From contig NZ_CAXQBR010000045.1 in the NCBI RefSeq assembly GCF_964222135.1, forward strand, positions 1-64,000: DNA of 64,000 bases, given 5' to 3'. This document shows positions 62,646 to 64,000 of the stretch, piece by piece. Position numbers and translations under genes: made by a program. The notes under the pieces are model-generated. The model ran no database searches. It was not told where the DNA came from and saw nothing but the letters and a program-made list of their open reading frames with translations. The stretch comes from Euzebya sp. (GTDB taxonomy: Bacteria; Actinomycetota; Nitriliruptoria; Euzebyales; Euzebyaceae). Numbering within the stretch: the stretch's first letter is position 1; every line of letters begins with the position of its first letter.

Positions 62646-63593
62646 ATGGCCGCACCCACCACCACCGACGTCCCGCGGGACCCCCGCCGGGACAACATCG
62701 TCTACCACGACTGGGAGGCGCTGACCTACGACGAGAAGTGGTCGATCAGCTTCGACGAGCGCTGCATCGACTACGCGGTCGGCCGCTTCGCCGCGGCGCT
62801 CGGCGGCACGCCGCGCCGCTTCGAGCGGGTCCTCGAGGTCGGCGGGGGGACCGGGTTCTTCCTGCTCAACGTCGCCCAGGCCGGCTACGTCGGCGAGGCG
62901 TGGACGACCGACATCTCCGAGCAGATGGTGAAGACCTGCATCGCGAACGGGCGGCGCCTCGGCATCGAGGTGCAGGGTCGGGCGGCGGAGGCGGAGTCCC
63001 TCCCCTTCGACGACGCGAGCTTCGACCTGGTGATGGGCCACGCGTTCATCCACCACGTCCCCGACCTCGAGGCGGCGTTCGCCGAGTTCCGCCGGGTCCT
63101 GAAGCCCGGCGGTCGGCTGATCATCGCCGGCGAGCCGACGCTCCTCGGCGACGCGGTCGCCAACCAGTTCAAGCGGGTGACCCGCCTGGGCATCAAGGCC
63201 GCCGCGGCGGTCCTCGGCCACGACCGGGTCCTGGCCCCGCCCCACCACGCGCCGGAGGACGCCGACGCCGCGGCCCTCGAGCAGCACGTCGACCTCCACA
63301 TCTTCACCCCCGCGGAGCTGGAGCGGCTCGCCACCACCGGCGGGTTCACCGACGTGGAGACCGTCACCGAGGAGCTGACCGCGAACTGGTTCGGCTGGGT
63401 GACCCGCACGGCCGAGGCGATGCTCGCCGACGGCATCCTGCCGCCCAGCTACCCCCTGTTCGCCTACCGGGTGTGGCGGTCGCTGTTCTGGCTCGACTCC
63501 CACGTGCTCGACCGGGTCGTGCCGAAGGACCACTGCTACACCGCGATCCGGACCGCGGTGCGGCCGCCGGCGGGCGCGGACGACCGCGGCTGA
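62646..63593 (+). CDS. SAM-dependent class I methyltransferase (UbiE/Methyltransf_11 type)
   Basis: 315 residues. The SAM-binding loop VLEVGGGTGFFLLN (about residue 61), acidic TDISEQM, DDASFDLVMGHAFIHHVPD and the FRRVLKPGGRLIIAGEP block define a Methyltransf_11-type enzyme. The C-terminal ~120 residues are a helical extension (HVDLHIFTPAELERLATTGG) that may contact the substrate. Substrate unknown. The ATG at 62646 has AGGAGC upstream. It follows the enoyl-CoA hydratase by 47 bases and precedes the partial gene. Confidence 0.85.
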   Translation: MAAPTTTDVPRDPRRDNIVYHDWEALTYDEKWSISFDERCIDYAVGRFAAALGGTPRRFERVLEVGGGTGFFLLNVAQAGYVGEAWTTDISEQMVKTCIANGRRLGIEVQGRAAEAESLPFDDASFDLVMGHAFIHHVPDLEAAFAEFRRVLKPGGRLIIAGEPTLLGDAVANQFKRVTRLGIKAAAAVLGHDRVLAPPHHAPEDADAAALEQHVDLHIFTPAELERLATTGGFTDVETVTEELTANWFGWVTRTAEAMLADGILPPSYPLFAYRVWRSLFWLDSHVLDRVVPKDHCYTAIRTAVRPPAGADDRG

Positions 63594-63603
63594 GCGGGTC
63601 GGC

Positions 63604-64000
63604 GTGTCCGCGGAGCTCTCACCCTCCGAGGCCGAGCAGCTCGGCCGCGACATCGCCCACGCCCGCGCGGACGCCGCGGTGCGGGCCGCCACCGCCCGGG
63701 AGGCCACCGCCCGCGCGACGTTGATGGGCATCGACGCCGGCGTGCGGGTGCCCGGCGTCCCGCCCCTCCCCTCCCGCACCCGGTGGGGGTGGCGGCGCAG
63801 CGTCCGCTTCGCCGTCGAGCGGCGCATGGACACCCCGGAGTACCTGGCCCTCTACAGCCGCCACCTGGCCCAGCGCCTGCGCCACCCGCACGTCGTGATG
63901 GGCGGGATGGTGTTCATGGGCCGCCGCGTCGAGCTGCGTGCCCGCCGCGGCCACGGGAACCTCGAGCTGGGCGCCTGGTGCTGGATCGGCGACGACAACA
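63604..64000 (+). CDS. Possible hexapeptide-type acyltransferase, C-terminus cut by window edge
   Basis: 132 residues visible from the GTG at 63604. A helical, Ala/Arg-rich first half is followed by RWGWRRSVRFAVERRMDTPEY and a beta-rich start PHVVMGGMVFMGRRVELRARR with GNLELGAWCWIGDDN, a pattern like the beginning of a left-handed beta-helix of hexapeptide acyltransferases. The rest is beyond the window, so the family is a guess. No clear Shine-Dalgarno; it is 10 bases after the methyltransferase stop and probably co-transcribed. Confidence 0.5.
   Translation, partial: MSAELSPSEAEQLGRDIAHARADAAVRAATAREATARATLMGIDAGVRVPGVPPLPSRTRWGWRRSVRFAVERRMDTPEYLALYSRHLAQRLRHPHVVMGGMVFMGRRVELRARRGHGNLELGAWCWIGDDN

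Overview
The window is very GC-rich (roughly 70% or more), with long spurious open frames on both strands and many GTG starts. The order prmC, tsaC-like, rpiB, wecA, atpZ/atpI, atpBEFHAGDC, the cluster of conserved actinobacterial hypotheticals and the abundance of cell-wall-binding-repeat-2 (CWB2) surface proteins point to a high-GC actinobacterium. The CWB2 repertoire resembles Nitriliruptoria/Euzebya-type lineages; that last step is inference. No rRNA, tRNA, CRISPR array or recognisable insertion sequence was seen.

Layout. 1-2067: rsgA (cut by the left edge) and a TIGR03089-type protein, leftward. 2225-9998: cell-envelope block with an LCP phosphotransferase, the dTDP-rhamnose genes rmlA, rmlB and rmlD (no rmlC) and a GT2 glycosyltransferase, interrupted between rmlA and rmlB by a PD-(D/E)XK-like gene and a DUF1684 gene. 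10146-26871: a SpoIID/CWB2 surface protein, then the conserved prmC-tsaC-rpiB-wecA-ATP synthase neighbourhood, again interrupted, by a second PD-(D/E)XK-like gene and an orphan peptide-type permease. The complete F1Fo ATP synthase operon is preceded by a clear promoter. 26888-31048: a flavin-type oxidase fold protein, an aromatic amino acid decarboxylase, tryptophan 2,3-dioxygenase and kynureninase. 31345-35426: membrane acyltransferase-like protein, GAF histidine kinase, CPBP protease and an SCP2-like protein. 35510-40003: double-headed 3-hydroxyacyl-CoA dehydrogenase, small zinc-finger-like protein, SDR and two cyclophilins. 40424-43520: small conserved hypotheticals. 43591-50444: thiolase, MATE transporter, MeaB, GT-C-like membrane protein and aldehyde dehydrogenase. 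50549-64000: two Ser/Thr kinases, two further CWB2 proteins (one a trypsin-like protease), a paired acyl-CoA dehydrogenase operon, enoyl-CoA hydratase, methyltransferase and a gene cut by the right edge.

The genes suggest an aerobic heterotroph with respiratory ATP synthesis, fatty-acid/acyl-CoA oxidation, tryptophan catabolism and a decorated cell surface under Ser/Thr kinase and histidine kinase control.

The most unusual signal is non-coding. A 127-bp composite element with invariant internal spacing occurs three times (near 15.4, 16.8 and 31.2 kb). A 62-bp hairpin unit occurs as three tandem copies at each of three loci (near 5.0, 6.4 and 40.2 kb). The two nuclease-like genes are each bracketed by one of these families, in places where otherwise conserved gene order is broken. 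A second genome-style signal is a TAnnnT hexamer 7-9 nt before many start codons, consistent with leaderless transcripts.
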